Below are positions 43,936-56,600 of a DNA stretch of 64,000 nt, one piece after another. Positions within the stretch are counted from its first letter, which is position 1. The number at the start of each line of letters is the position of its first letter. The stretch is from Stieleria sp. JC731 (GTDB lineage Bacteria; Planctomycetota; Planctomycetia; Pirellulales; Pirellulaceae): the NCBI RefSeq assembly GCF_020966635.1, contig NZ_JAJKFQ010000029.1, positions 434,001 through 498,000 of the forward strand, read 5' to 3'. The translations under genes and the position numbers were made by a program. The notes beneath the pieces are model-generated. The model did no database searches. It was not told where the DNA came from and saw only the letters and a list, made by a program, of their open reading frames with translations.

Positions 43936-44760
43936 ATGTTCCCACTCCGCTGCTCAGTCCGTGGTTGTGAACAACCGCTCCACTCCAGCCCACCTTGCCT
44001 TCGTTGCCCATCGGGGCACTCATTCGATATCGCACGTGAAGGCTATTTCAACCTGACTCAGCCACAAGACCGACGCAGCAAGAACCCCGGCGACAGCGAC
44101 GACGCGGTCCTCGCCAGGCAGCGTTGGGTTGACCGAGGACACATGCAAGGCTTTATCGATGAACTAGCAAACCTGCTGCAACAAGCCGACCTAGGATCAG
44201 ATCAAGCGACCACGATCGACCTCGGGTGTGGGGAAGGCAGCTTCGGCAAAGCCTTATTCTCAGAGACACCTCAACAATTCTGCGGTATCGATCTTTCCAA
44301 ACGCGCAATTCGACTTGCGTCTCGAAATTGGCCGCAAGCCAACTGGACTCTTGCCAATGCTGATCGCACACTGCCGATCATCGACCAATCTGTCCAACGC
44401 GTCATGTCACTTTTCGGGCGACGGCCGATTTCGGAAATCGATCGAGTCTTAGATGCCGAAGGAATCTGTGTCGTCGCAGTCCCCGGCGAAGAAGACTTGA
44501 TTGAACTGCGCGAACAGACGCAATTGACCGGCGAACGCCGCAGTCGCTGGGAAGCGATCGCTGACGAATTTCACAACGCGAACTTGAACTTGGCAGAACA
44601 TCGACGTTGGACGCACCGCGTCGAACTGGACCGATCGGAAATCACAGATGCGTTGGCGATGACTTACCGCGCCGTTCGCCATTCACAGCAGGCGCGGCTG
44701 CAAGACGTTGACGCGATGCATGTGACACTTCAAGCAGACATCCTGCTTCTGCGGCGATAA
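43936..44760 (+). CDS. rlmA: 23S rRNA guanine methyltransferase RlmA family
   Basis: A 274-residue methyltransferase. The N-terminal zinc part ends in CPSGHSFDIAREGYFNLTQP, the family hallmark (usual form CxxxHxFDxAxEGYxNLL). The SAM site is IDLGCGEGSFG, with GIDLSKRAIRLA as the next strand. RlmA methylates a guanine in 23S rRNA helix 35. The first cysteine pair is spaced C6-x4-C11 instead of C-x2-C, a small deviation in the zinc site. About 300 bases before it hold no gene. Confidence 0.88.
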   Translation: MFPLRCSVRGCEQPLHSSPPCLRCPSGHSFDIAREGYFNLTQPQDRRSKNPGDSDDAVLARQRWVDRGHMQGFIDELANLLQQADLGSDQATTIDLGCGEGSFGKALFSETPQQFCGIDLSKRAIRLASRNWPQANWTLANADRTLPIIDQSVQRVMSLFGRRPISEIDRVLDAEGICVVAVPGEEDLIELREQTQLTGERRSRWEAIADEFHNANLNLAEHRRWTHRVELDRSEITDALAMTYRAVRHSQQARLQDVDAMHVTLQADILLLRR

Positions 44761-44777
44761 AGATCCGCCCTCGCGCG

Positions 44778-44809
44778 TTAAAAAACCCTCTCACATTCGC
44801 AAGAGGGTT
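44778..44809 (-). terminator. Terminator of the DUF1559 gene
   Basis: On the minus strand an 8-bp stem (44802-44809 with 44784-44791) is followed by TTTTTTAA. It lies about 120 bases after the DUF1559 stop. On the plus strand it may also serve rlmA, though without a T-run. Confidence 0.7.
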
Positions 44810-44929
44810 CAAATCGATATGCCTTTCAACAACCGCAACAGCGACAACTGAGCCGCTTACTATCCACTGACGACCATCACCCATGTTGCGAGTGCGTTAG
44901 CCAATGGACAGCGCTTGATTGGCTTTTGC

Positions 44930-46102
44930 CTAGTAGTCCAACGAAGCGGTTTCTTTGGACGCGCGAGTTCCCAAAGCTCCCCACAATCCGTATGGGCTTT
45001 GTCGAGTCTTCGTGCCACCGGTGGGCCAGTTGGGCGAATTGGCGGACAGGTCACCGGCGTCAATAGATTCGGTGATGAATGTTACCGCACCGTCACCCAT
45101 CAGTACGTGCGCACCACCAGTGTGACGCGAACCGACAGTAAACATCCCGTCAGAACCGTCGCCAGACCATGCACAGCTGACACGGTTTGGTGGCATGATG
45201 GTCGTAATACTGGTCATCACAGGACGACCGTCTGTCCAACGCATCCCCTTGTTCTGCGAAACCGACCAGTTGTTGACGTTGGTTCCCGTCAGGTGAAAGT
45301 TTGGCTCTTCGGGATCGATCGTGTCTTCGCAATCGATAGGCGTAATAAAGAACGAAGCATTCTGCCCACGATTGACCACGGTACCGCGAACTTCCAATTC
45401 GTTATTGTCGACAACGATTTCGCCACAAGCAATCGTGTTGCTCAAACCATCAAGCATGTCGCGAAACTTGGTGACACGACGTGTTTCAAAGAAGCCACGG
45501 TTGTGACACGGCCGACGTGCCGGTGCACACCAAGTCAGTTCTTCACCACGTTCGCCACGACAAGAGTGGTTGTTACTTGCAACACCGTCGCCAAGGCTAG
45601 CAGCGTAGTTCGTGAAGCCTTCGAAGTTTGCCGGAGGCTGTGTCGGATCGCTTGGGCACCGATAAGTACTGATCTGCGTGACCCACGGAGTGTACGAGCG
45701 GTCCCATGGCACAGGGCCCATCGCCGCAAAAGGCGGATTGCGTGGGGTACCGTTGTGGTTCAGCGCACGAGGATTGGAGATCATGTCCCACAATCCTTGC
45801 TGTTCAATAAACGGCGTCAACGGAACCAAGAAAGCCAACAAGTGACGGTTCCCATTGTTGGCATTCGAAGAACCAGAGACATACGTGCCGCCACTTTGAA
45901 CTGGCAACTGCTTGTATGCCGAATGGTAATTGTGCAGCCCCAAACCGATCTGTTTGAAGTTGTTGCTGCAGCTCATTCGACGGGCCGCTTCACGTGCAGC
46001 CTGGACGGCGGGCAACAGTAGCCCGACCAAAATTCCGATGATGGCGATGACCACCAGCAACTCAACCAAGGTGAAACCCTGGCGATCGCGTGAGGTTTTC
46101 AT
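44930..46102 (-). CDS. DUF1559 type IV pilin-like protein
   Basis: A 390-residue member of the large planctomycete DUF1559 family. The N-terminus is a prepilin signal and helix ([25 protein letters not shown], cleaved after the Gly), followed by [32 protein letters not shown]. The C-terminus has the H-x9-DG type motif ([14 protein letters not shown]). These proteins probably assemble in a type II secretion/pseudopilus-like structure. A small lipoprotein gene lies upstream on the same strand. Confidence 0.93.
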   Translation of the reverse strand: MKTSRDRQGFTLVELLVVIAIIGILVGLLLPAVQAAREAARRMSCSNNFKQIGLGLHNYHSAYKQLPVQSGGTYVSGSSNANNGNRHLLAFLVPLTPFIEQQGLWDMISNPRALNHNGTPRNPPFAAMGPVPWDRSYTPWVTQISTYRCPSDPTQPPANFEGFTNYAASLGDGVASNNHSCRGERGEELTWCAPARRPCHNRGFFETRRVTKFRDMLDGLSNTIACGEIVVDNNELEVRGTVVNRGQNASFFITPIDCEDTIDPEEPNFHLTGTNVNNWSVSQNKGMRWTDGRPVMTSITTIMPPNRVSCAWSGDGSDGMFTVGSRHTGGAHVLMGDGAVTFITESIDAGDLSANSPNWPTGGTKTRQSPYGLWGALGTRASKETASLDY

Positions 46103-46590
46103 AGAGAATACCCGCTAAAAGAATGGATGAGTCCGTGTCGTAAGCGGAGCACAAGGCGGAAATTCGACACAAAGGCAATAGATAATTTTACTTTCGCGAA
46201 TCTTTCGATTTGCCCCGACACCCAGAGTTTGGACATTCACGCCCCCTACAGCAATGGAATATTGCGCAGAAAGTTTGCAATATTTCTAAAAACCGTTGCT
46301 GTACCGCCCCACTGGGTAGCGTCGGAATTCTGCCAATCGGACGCCTTTTGTTTCCGAACAACATGTCCTCGGAAGACCGTTGTCCGATCTGTTCCGATAT
46401 GCTTCGAAAGAGACGAAGCTTGCTAGAGAGATAAGTTCTTCTTGAACTTTTAGAGATACCTAGTTTGATCGCGAGCTTCAGTCGATCATCGCAAGAGAGT
46501 CAGGGCGCTAACGCACGATCGCGGTTAACGCCGCTGCAAGTAGAGCATCATCTAGATAACTTCTTCCTTGAAGCGTACGAACCCGAAGGC
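46103..46590. other. Upstream region of the DUF1559 gene
   Basis: About 490 AT-richer bases with no supported gene. It separates the small lipoprotein gene from the DUF1559 gene, both on the minus strand. Confidence 0.5.
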
Positions 46591-46761
46591 TTACTGGCTC
46601 TGCATGTCAGAAGCGTTCTGTTCTGCCATCGATTCCATTTGCTCTTCCGTTTGAACGACACTGTCGTCAACACCAGTCGAAGTCGCTTTGGGCTCGCTTC
46701 CACAACCAGAAAATGCCGCCACGGTCAAAGCAACAAAGCCCAAGCAGATAAAACGTTTCAT
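46591..46761 (-). CDS. Small lipoprotein
   Basis: A 56-residue protein. A lipoprotein signal (MKRFICLGFVALTVAAFSGC, lipobox Cys20) is followed by a short acidic, Gln/Met-rich tail. The ATG at 46761 has AGGAAA upstream. Its size and layout resemble the small lipoprotein at 61668. Both sit next to a CRTAC1-like gene. The function is unknown. Confidence 0.72.
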   Translation of the reverse strand: MKRFICLGFVALTVAAFSGCGSEPKATSTGVDDSVVQTEEQMESMAEQNASDMQSQ

Positions 46762-46942
46762 GTGATTTCCTGTCAAGGTAAAGGAAGGTTAGGCGAGTCA
46801 ATCTAGAGCTACACCTGCGAAAATCAAGACCCGGTTAAGATCGCATCCCCCGCAGTTCGCGACAACTAGGGCACCGCTACCAGAGATCGGTTTCATCTTT
46901 GTCATTCGAAAATGAGAGACAAACCTTGCCTGAATTGCCCAA

Positions 46943-49900
46943 TCATTCTCGCGAAAACATGACTCCGTCGCCTTGAACGCAGACATAGCTGCCGCCGGGC
47001 ATCAACCCCGAATATTCTTCGGTCTGACCATCAGGCCACTTCACGGTAGCGGCCCACGCACCTTTACCAGACTTAGCATCCGGAACACCGCAAACGAACC
47101 TCAAGCGTGATTCGTTGCTGCACTGATATCCATCGCCAGCGACTCGAAACTTGGTGACCGACATTCCATCCTGGCGAAGCGTGACCACCGCACCAACCGC
47201 GTCTCGATGACAGCGAGTCCCGATCAATTCAAGCTCAATCGTCGGATAAACTTGTTCTGAATGGTTCACCAAAAGCGAAACAGGTTCAAACAGATTGGCT
47301 GCCACGAGATCAAGTTTGCGGTCACGATTCACATCGACTGTCAGCAGCGCTCGCCCAAGTCGCTTCTCGGCGAAGGCATTCCCTGCTTGATCAGCCGCAA
47401 CCATGCGAAATCGATCATCGCCGGATCGCCGGAACAATTGCATCGGCATCCGATAGCTTTGCCCCGAATGTGTGAAATCGTCAACGTGCCCGTTGGCTAC
47501 GACAAGTTCACTTTGACCATCACAGTCGGCATCGATCCACTGCGTGCCGTAGCCCAACGTCTGCATCGTCGGTTCCGCTAAGCCCAGCGATTCCGTTTGA
47601 TCCGACCAGACTCCGCTGTGAACCTGCATGTACGCCGTGTTGTAGTCGTCGCTGAAGTGGGTGACGTAGAAATCGATATCTCCGTCGCCATCGGCATCAT
47701 CGGCGGCGATCCCCATCGAAGCCTGCGATAAACTTCTCGCATTGAATGCCAATCCACGAGCGGCAGCCTGTTCGGTCAATTGAAACAGTTCGGGCTGGTT
47801 AGTCTCCAATGTCGAAGACGTCTCAGAAGAAGCCGCAGACCAAAAGTGGTTCGCGGTCATATCGTTGGCCACATAAACATCCACCCCCGCAACACCATCA
47901 AGCTGCCCGATCACTAGCCCTAGGCCACGGCCGGGTTCGGTCTCGGAAAGCCACTGGTCGGTTCGATCACTAAAACCGCCGGATGCTTTCCCGGCAAAAA
48001 CGCGATCAAATTGTGCCGGAAAGACGAGCGGACCACAGGACCGATGTTCTTTCAGTTCATCGGGAAAACACTTTCGCGTAACCACGTCGTCACCGCTGAC
48101 ATATTGCACCGCAAACAGGTCGGCTAGACCGTCAATGTTCAAATCCGCGATCCCAACGGAAGTTGTCCATTCTCCGTTTCCGGCTACGTTCCAGTTGGTT
48201 GTCACATCCCTGAAAGTCCCATCACCTTGATTGATCAGCAAACGGTTGTCTCCGAACGCTCCGAGGTACAAGTCACTGAAACCGTCACTGTTAACATCTC
48301 CGACCGCAATGCCTTGTGCGTAGCATTGGTCGATGCAATTGGCCGGACCAGTCGTTTCGGAAAACTCCCCATCAAGATTTCGGTAAAGGCGATTGCTCGA
48401 CGAATCGTTTTGCAATGGCTGCCCATCGCTGTTGGTGAAATACAGATCGCTCCAACCATCCAGGTCATAGTCAATCACGCCTGCGCCGCCGGCACCTGAC
48501 TGATAAATCCAAAGTCCGGATTCGCCGTTCGCCGCAGCCGCAATCTGACACACATGATCCAATTTTCGCTGCGAAGCTTCGTCTTCAAATCGAATCACAG
48601 CCAAGGCGTTTTGTTCGGAGGGGTCACTGGCAGTGCGACGAATGTCCCAGTCAGGTGATGGCAGACTTGATACATCAACCGCACTTGCGACCAGGCGTTC
48701 GGGTAACTGCCATGGAGTTTGCGTGTTAAGTGTTTTCCGGATCTCGGTAAAAACTGTTTTGGCCTGATCATCCTGATCCTGCGTCATCAATACAGCAAGG
48801 CGAGCCCAATGTGCCGCTTCCCACAATCGTCCAAGTTTCTGCATCGATTTTGCAATCTTTGTCGCTGCCCGCTGCGAATGCCTGCGCCAATACAACAATG
48901 AATCGATGTCATCTCGCATGGCTGTCACCAAAGCGGCGCGTTGTGCGACTTTTCTCGCCTCGTCAGCCTTGCCGATTTGTGAAAGCGAGCCAGCCAAACG
49001 GCTTAGCGCTTCACCATTATTTTCATCAATACGAACCGCGTTCCAATAAGCATGCGCCGCCTGCTCCGCTTGCTTCTGATGTTCGGACCAACGCCCCGCG
49101 GCGATCCAGTACTGCGGTTGCTGCCGAACCTCCGCGGTGACAGTTGGCAACCATGCACGGATTCGCTGCTGCGAGCCATTGTCCTTGATGGATGATTCGA
49201 TAAGTGCGCGAGCATAGTAGGCTGATGCTGGTGCGAACTCGGGATGCTGTTCCCAAACGGCTTGCAAGTCTCCGACAACCTCACTCCATCGATTGTCGTA
49301 GCAAGCTTTTCGTGCCAGTGCATAACGCGGACGCTGGTCATCGGGGTGATGCTCGATCGCATAGTTGCAGATGGCATCATCCGTTTGCGGCCGAGAAAGA
49401 TCCGACAGAATAAGCAACTCGTCCACACCGGCTTGATTGCGTTGAACTAAGAAACGTAGGTGCTTTGCCGCTTCCCGCTCCAGTCCCATTGACGCTTGCA
49501 GCCCGGCAAGATCCCGACGTGTCGTGGCACTATTGGGATCGATGTCCACCATTTGCTTCAAAGCATCGATTGCCTGAAAAGGCTGCCCCAACTGCATCCA
49601 TTGCCGACCAATTTTGTCGAGCACGTCAATGGATGGCTCATCGAGTTGCTCATTGGCGGCGACGTATCGATCGATTGCGACAGTCGGTTGTTGCAGGGCA
49701 ACGGCGATGTCTCCGGCAAGCTGCAGTGCTTCGGCATCATCGGGGTACCGAACCAAGACGTTTCGAATCAACTCCTCGGCTTGATCAAATCGGCCGGCAC
49801 GGGCGGTGGAAGTCACCTGTTGAAGCGACTCGCGAAGTGATGTTTCCGACATCCCACTGGATGCCTGATCGAGGGACGATTCGTCTCCGCTAATAGCCGT

Positions 49901-50014
49901 TATTGAATCTTTTTTTTCCGGTTCACCTGTATCACAACCAGGAAGTTGGATCACAAGCAAAACAAAGATGACAACGATCAACTGATGTGGGCGGGCTGGA
50001 CGAATGAGTTGCAT
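46943..50014 (-). CDS. Lipoprotein with TPR, FG-GAP and UnbV (CRTAC1-like) domains
   Basis: A 1,023-residue exported protein. The lipobox is LPGC (Cys27). TPR-like helices fill about residues 55-400 (FDQAEELIRNVLVRYPDDAEALQLAG and similar). A beta-propeller of FG-GAP repeats follows, with many calcium-binding DxDxDG loops (DYDLDGWSDLYF, DVNSDGFSDLYL, DADGDGDIDFYV). The C-terminus is an ASPIC/UnbV domain (KWPDGQTEEYSGL). Such proteins are thought to bind ligands at the surface. Two paralogues lie at 58353 and 61920. Confidence 0.9.
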   Translation of the reverse strand: MQLIRPARPHQLIVVIFVLLVIQLPGCDTGEPEKKDSITAISGDESSLDQASSGMSETSLRESLQQVTSTARAGRFDQAEELIRNVLVRYPDDAEALQLAGDIAVALQQPTVAIDRYVAANEQLDEPSIDVLDKIGRQWMQLGQPFQAIDALKQMVDIDPNSATTRRDLAGLQASMGLEREAAKHLRFLVQRNQAGVDELLILSDLSRPQTDDAICNYAIEHHPDDQRPRYALARKACYDNRWSEVVGDLQAVWEQHPEFAPASAYYARALIESSIKDNGSQQRIRAWLPTVTAEVRQQPQYWIAAGRWSEHQKQAEQAAHAYWNAVRIDENNGEALSRLAGSLSQIGKADEARKVAQRAALVTAMRDDIDSLLYWRRHSQRAATKIAKSMQKLGRLWEAAHWARLAVLMTQDQDDQAKTVFTEIRKTLNTQTPWQLPERLVASAVDVSSLPSPDWDIRRTASDPSEQNALAVIRFEDEASQRKLDHVCQIAAAANGESGLWIYQSGAGGAGVIDYDLDGWSDLYFTNSDGQPLQNDSSSNRLYRNLDGEFSETTGPANCIDQCYAQGIAVGDVNSDGFSDLYLGAFGDNRLLINQGDGTFRDVTTNWNVAGNGEWTTSVGIADLNIDGLADLFAVQYVSGDDVVTRKCFPDELKEHRSCGPLVFPAQFDRVFAGKASGGFSDRTDQWLSETEPGRGLGLVIGQLDGVAGVDVYVANDMTANHFWSAASSETSSTLETNQPELFQLTEQAAARGLAFNARSLSQASMGIAADDADGDGDIDFYVTHFSDDYNTAYMQVHSGVWSDQTESLGLAEPTMQTLGYGTQWIDADCDGQSELVVANGHVDDFTHSGQSYRMPMQLFRRSGDDRFRMVAADQAGNAFAEKRLGRALLTVDVNRDRKLDLVAANLFEPVSLLVNHSEQVYPTIELELIGTRCHRDAVGAVVTLRQDGMSVTKFRVAGDGYQCSNESRLRFVCGVPDAKSGKGAWAATVKWPDGQTEEYSGLMPGGSYVCVQGDGVMFSRE

Positions 50015-50185
50015 TGCTGAATTGCAGCGCTGATGTTTTCAGCGAGTTTCAAAGGACAAAGTGGATTGGTCACCCATGCGACAAATCAAACGATTCGAAA
50101 AGCCACTTCGACGGACTCGATCCCTATCCGATCCGGTCAGCCTGTTGACTCGGATGAACGCCCGATCGAGTACCTACGTGCAGAT

Positions 50186-51358
50186 CTACTGTGCCATGTT
50201 GCGGCGTTCTTTTCGAAATGCCCCCGGCGGTTGGCCGACCGCTCGGCGGAACGCCACGCTCATGTATTCCTGGTTTTGAAAACCAGTTTGACGCGCGATC
50301 TGCGATAGCGACAGATCACTGCTGGAAAGTAGGTAGCGGATCTGATCGATCCTTCGCCGCAGAATTTCTTGATGTGGAGTTCGCCCCAAGATTTCGCGAA
50401 ACCGACTCTCCAACATCCTTCGCGAGATCGGAATACGTTCCAACAGGTCCTGAACGTTGATCGGTTCGCAATAGTGGTCACGAATGAAACGCACCGCTTC
50501 GGCGACGTCCGGATCACTGATCGCAACGATGTCCGTCGATTGCCGTGCGACGATGCCTTTAGGAGGCAACAAACGCATTGCGGGATGGTTGCCACGTCCA
50601 CGCTTAGGCTTGCTCATCATCGCGTCCAACGTCGCCGCGGCGACACGACCGGCTTGCTCGGCATCGGGCATGATGCTGGTCAACGGAGGAGTGCATAGGT
50701 CACAGAGCAATTCGTCGTTGTCGACACCAAGAACAGCGACTTCTAGCGGAACTTTCAACTCGCATTCACGACAAGCATCCAAGACCTCTTGCGCCTTGAT
50801 ATCGTATGTCGCGAAAATCCCGATCGGTTTCGGCAATGTGCCCAACCATTTCGTCAGGCGTTTGCGTTCGGATGCGGGTGTCCGCTTTGTCCCTTGCTGT
50901 GCAACGAAGGTGCTGCAGGGGAATCCATCACGTTGAACACATTCCAAGAAAGCTTTTTCGCGATTGGTTGACCAAACGAACTGCGCCGCACCGCAAAACC
51001 CAAACTGCTTGAACCCACGTTCTCGCAGGTGTGCGTAGGCAAGCCCAGCAATCGCGGCATCATCCGTTTCGACACATGGGACCTCAGGAACATGTCTCGC
51101 CGCACTGACATCGACAACCGGGATGCTCAGCTCCTGAATCACTTTTGCAGTGGCTTGGTTTTCGATACGGGCGATGACCCCGTCTCCATTCCAAGTTTGC
51201 AACCACGAAGGAGGCAGACCGCCACGTTCCTGTTCGGTCAAGTAGATCGACCACTGTTCGTGCTCATGTACATAAGCCGCGATCCCACGCAAGACACCGC
51301 GTGCGTAAGCATTGGAGGTTTCGATCAGAAGCGCGACCGACTTTCGTTTCTTTGCCAT
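50186..51358 (-). CDS. XylR-type transcriptional regulator (LacI-like sensor, AraC helix-turn-helix)
   Basis: A 390-residue regulator. The N-terminal two-thirds is a periplasmic-binding-protein-like sugar sensor (SVALLIETSNAYARGVLRGI, then GVDNDELLCDLCTPPLTSI). The C-terminal 100 residues are an AraC-type DNA-binding domain (PISRRMLESRFREILGRTPHQEI ... SLSQIARQTGFQNQEYMSVAFRR). This is the XylR layout. The ATG at 51358 is chosen because MAKKRKSVALLIETS is the family start. It is divergent from the Gfo/Idh oxidoreductase, so it probably controls that gene and the downstream PVC-dehydrogenase gene. Confidence 0.9.
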   Translation of the reverse strand: MAKKRKSVALLIETSNAYARGVLRGIAAYVHEHEQWSIYLTEQERGGLPPSWLQTWNGDGVIARIENQATAKVIQELSIPVVDVSAARHVPEVPCVETDDAAIAGLAYAHLRERGFKQFGFCGAAQFVWSTNREKAFLECVQRDGFPCSTFVAQQGTKRTPASERKRLTKWLGTLPKPIGIFATYDIKAQEVLDACRECELKVPLEVAVLGVDNDELLCDLCTPPLTSIMPDAEQAGRVAAATLDAMMSKPKRGRGNHPAMRLLPPKGIVARQSTDIVAISDPDVAEAVRFIRDHYCEPINVQDLLERIPISRRMLESRFREILGRTPHQEILRRRIDQIRYLLSSSDLSLSQIARQTGFQNQEYMSVAFRRAVGQPPGAFRKERRNMAQ

Positions 51359-52183
51359 CGGAACCCTCACCAATGCCGTGTCTACAGAACCAACGAATGG
51401 TTCAAATTCTTTCTGATGAGCCACTCTTTTCGACGAGCAACGCTCACGCTCTTCGTTCCGACTGCTGCAAGGCGCCTTGACGCTCCTGGGATGCTTCACC
51501 TGCTCGCAGACCAGTCCTGTTGCCACGGTCTGTCGCAAAGGATTGGCACAGCCTTCCGCGAGAGTGTTTTTCTGATCAATCGAAGTTGGCCAACCGAACT
51601 GCGAAGCAAACCGATGCCAAACGATGCTCTGCATTCAGCACGATTTCGAAAAGTTGACTTGATCGATTCGCTGAGCCACACCGAAGTGCGGCATTCCAAG
51701 CTGCCAGTCCGAATCCATGCCTACTGTACTGTCTCCGAACAGCGGACGTCACACCTACATTCTGCAATCTTCCGCCAACGTCAAAAAACACACAACCTAT
51801 GCGCGTATTCACATTTAGGGGAGTTTGATTGCAGGTATACTTCCTGTGCGGAAATTCAGTCCAGCTCTGCCAGCGTACGCTGAATGTGATCTTGATGCGA
51901 ACGAAATGGCGTATCGACGACCATTGCTACGCTGGTGACAGGCTTGAAAAAGAAGTTCGATGCTTGGGTCACTTGCTGAACGAATTTCCCGTTGATGAAC
52001 CTAGTGCGACTTCGCTCTGCTTTAGGATGTCGCGAAAAAGGGGCAGTAACCAATCCATCGCAGCACCGCTTGCGATCGCCGATTTTGGTTCCGACTCCCT
52101 TTTCGCTAGTGCCAAAAAGTACAGCGTTGTTGGATCACTAGCCCGCCGCTTTCTCTCCCCTTTTGGAAGATTCTATCAATCCC
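51359..52183. other. Divergent regulatory region
   Basis: About 825 bases between the XylR-type gene and the Gfo/Idh gene. Frames at 51029-51883 and 51829-52197 are not convincing. This should hold the promoters and regulator sites; I could not pick a palindrome with confidence. Confidence 0.5.
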
Positions 52184-53323
<1,140 letters not shown>

Positions 53324-53629
53324 AGAAGGCCCCCATCGGTCGATCGATCGGCAGAAACCGGTTGATCGACCGAACCACGATTACCCGAATGCCCAACGAG
53401 CGATATGGCGTTTTCATCGTCTTGTCGTTCGCGGGTTATACCTCCGGTTGCACTGCCTATTTGACTCCCGGAATTAATACCGTCCGTCGCCGCCCTCGCA
53501 AAAGGCACCGAAACCCGCGCATCGGTGGCCGTCAACACGGACCAAATTCGCTCGTCGATCAATTGCGTCATACAATTGATCGCGACTCCCCCCGCCAATC
53601 TTCTTCATACACACCGCCACTTTTGCGAC
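53324..53629. other. Intergenic region
   Basis: About 305 bases with no supported gene between the oxidoreductase and the ThuA/PVC-dehydrogenase gene. Overlapping frames here have no signal or domain. Confidence 0.5.
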
Positions 53630-56600
53630 ATGAAACGTTTTTTGTTCACGAAAGTTCTACTGCTGGCCGCCATGTGCGGCTTGCCCGTCACGGGTAACGC
53701 GGATGAGCTAAAAGCGTTGTTCTTGGGCGACCAAGGGCATCACCAACCGGCCCGTCGCTTCTACGAACTGGCCCCCGCCTTTGAAGCACGAGGCATCCAT
53801 CTGCAATACACCGAAGATGTTTCGGAACTGACTGAGGAAAACCTCAAACAGTACGACGCACTCGTTTTGTATGCCAACATCGACAACATCGATCGCAAGT
53901 ATGCCGATGGATTGATGTCGTATGTCAAAGACGGTGGCGGCTTCGTGCCCCTGCACTGCGCATCGTTTTGCTTCCGCAATCAACCGGACATGGTCGCGTT
54001 GATGGGAGCACAGTTTCAGTCGCACCAAACCGGTGTGTTCCGTACCGAACCGGCCGACGTTAGCCATCCGATCTTGAAGGGATACGGCGGTTTCGAAAGC
54101 TGGGACGAAACTTACGTGCATCACCTGCACAACGAAGCGAACCGAACGGTTTTGGAATATCGCAAAACGGATTCGGGCCAAGAACCTTGGACCTGGGTTC
54201 GAACCGAAGGCGAGGGGCGAGTGTTCTACACCGCCTGGGGCCACGACGGTCGAACCTGGACCGATCCCGGATTCCAAAACCTAGTCGAGCGTGGACTGCG
54301 CTGGGCCGCTGGCGATGATCCAGCCGAAGCCGGCACGTTCATGGACGACCGCGATTACGAAGTCCCCGCGATGACAAAGATCGCAGGCTCGGACGCGGAC
54401 TTCGAATTCGCCGATGTTGGCAACAAGATCCCCAACTACACGCCTTCAAAGCAATGGGGAACGCAAGGCAAGCCGCTCAGCAAGATGCAGTTGCCGCTGT
54501 CTCCAGAAAAATCGGCGAAGCACTTCGTCGTCCCCGAAGGCTTCCACGTCGAACTGTTTGTCAGTGAGCCTGATCTGCAAGGCAAGCCGATCTTTATGAC
54601 ATGGGATGAAGCGGGCCGACTGTGGGTCTGCGAAACGTATGACTATCCCAACGAATTGGCCCCCGGAAACAAAGGCCGCGATAAGATCCGCATCTGCGAA
54701 GACACCGATGGAGATTACAAGGCGGACAAATTCACTGTCTTCGCCGAAGGACTAAGCATCCCAACGTCGCTGATGTTTACCGCCTCAGGCGTCTTGGTTC
54801 AAAACGGTAATGAAACGCTGCTGTTGACCGACACCGACGATGACGACGTTTCCGACAAAAGCGAAGTTGTCATCACCGGCTGGGAACTGGGCGACACCCA
54901 CGGTGGTGTTAGCAACTTCCAGTACGGCTTGGACAACTGGATTTGGGCGATGCAGGGTTACAACAACTCCCGTCCCGTTGCCCGTGGAAAAGAGCAAGGC
55001 CGATTCCGCATGGGATTCTTCCGCATGCGTCCGGACGCGACCGAAGTCGAGTTTATCCGATCGACCAACAACAACACTTGGGGACTGGGTATCAGCGAAG
55101 ACGGTCTGATCTTCGGCTCAACCGCGAACGGTAACCCCAGCATCTACATGCCGATCGCTAACCGTTACTACGAAAGCGTTCGCGGCTGGGCACCGTCGTT
55201 GACCCTTTCGTCGATCGCCGACACAAACGATTTCGAACCGATCACCGATAAAGTGCGTCAAGTCGACCACCACGGCGGATACACCGCGGGTGCCGGACAC
55301 GCCCTTTACACCGCTCGTGAATATCCACAGCAATACTGGAATCGAACCGCATTCGTCTGTGGCCCAACCGGTCACTTGGTCGGTACGTTCGTCCTGCAGC
55401 CAGACGGTGCCGATTATCACTCCACCAGCCCCTTCAACTTGATCGCAAGCGATGACGAATGGTCCGCGCCGATCATGGCAGAAGTCGGTCCGGATGGAAA
55501 CGTCTGGGTTGTTGACTGGTACAACTACATCGTCCAGCACAACCCAACCCCACAAGGTTTCGAAACCGGTCGCGGTAACGCATACGAAACAGACCTACGT
55601 GACAAAAAGCACGGTCGTGTTTATCGAATCGTTCCCGACGACAAGACCTACGCACCGGCAAAAGACCTTCGCAAAGCCAGCGGCACAGAACTTGTCGCGG
55701 CACTGCAAGATCCCACGATGCTGGTTCGTAAACACGCCCAACGTTTACTTGTCGAAAGCGGCAATACCGAAAGCGCTGTTATCGATGCGTTGATTGCCTT
55801 GGTGAATGACCAGAGCACGGATGAAATCGGCCTCAATGCCGCCGCCATCCACGCGATGTGGACCCTGCAAGGACTGGGCGTTCTCGATGGCTCGCACAGC
55901 AAAGCGAACGCGGCAGTTGTGTCAGCACTGAACCATCCATCTGCTGGCGTTCGTCGCAATGCGATCAAGGTCCTTCCCAAGAACGAGAAGAACTTCGAAT
56001 CGGTTGTCGAATCAAAGATTTTGGCTGACATCGATCCGATCGTCCGCCTATCGGCCCTGTTGGCAACCGCCGACTGGAGTTCCAACGAAACCGCAGGTGC
56101 TGCGGTCCTGCAATCACTGTCGGATCCACGTAACTTGATCGATCGCTGGATCCCTGATGCGATGACCAGTGCGGCTGCGGCTCAAGCGGACAGCTTCCTG
56201 TCTGGCCTGACGTCACTGCAATTGAGCAGCGATGAACGCTATCGCGCAAAGCAACTGCAAATCATTTCGATCGTTGCTGACCACTACGTTCGCGGTGACG
56301 GTGCCTCGAGCGCCCCCGCGGTCTTGGCTGGTCTTGCCGATGCCGAGACAGAAGTTCTTCAAGCGGTTGTTGCAGGGATGAACCGAGGCTGGCGAAATGA
56401 CAGCTCGGCCAAACTGACTGCCGACATCGAAACCGAATTGGAATCGGTGTTCACCAAAGCGGACACTTCGACCCGCGGTCTGATGGTTCGTTTGGTCGAA
56501 CGTTGGGGAAGTGAACGCTTGGCGAAGTTTGGCGACGACATCGCTGACAAGCTGCTTGACCAAGTCGAAGACGAATCGCTTTCGACAAAGCAACGCGTTG

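Noticed and set aside
44915-46021. 368-codon plus-strand frame
   Set aside because: It lies opposite the DUF1559 gene, whose prepilin signal and conserved blocks are clear.
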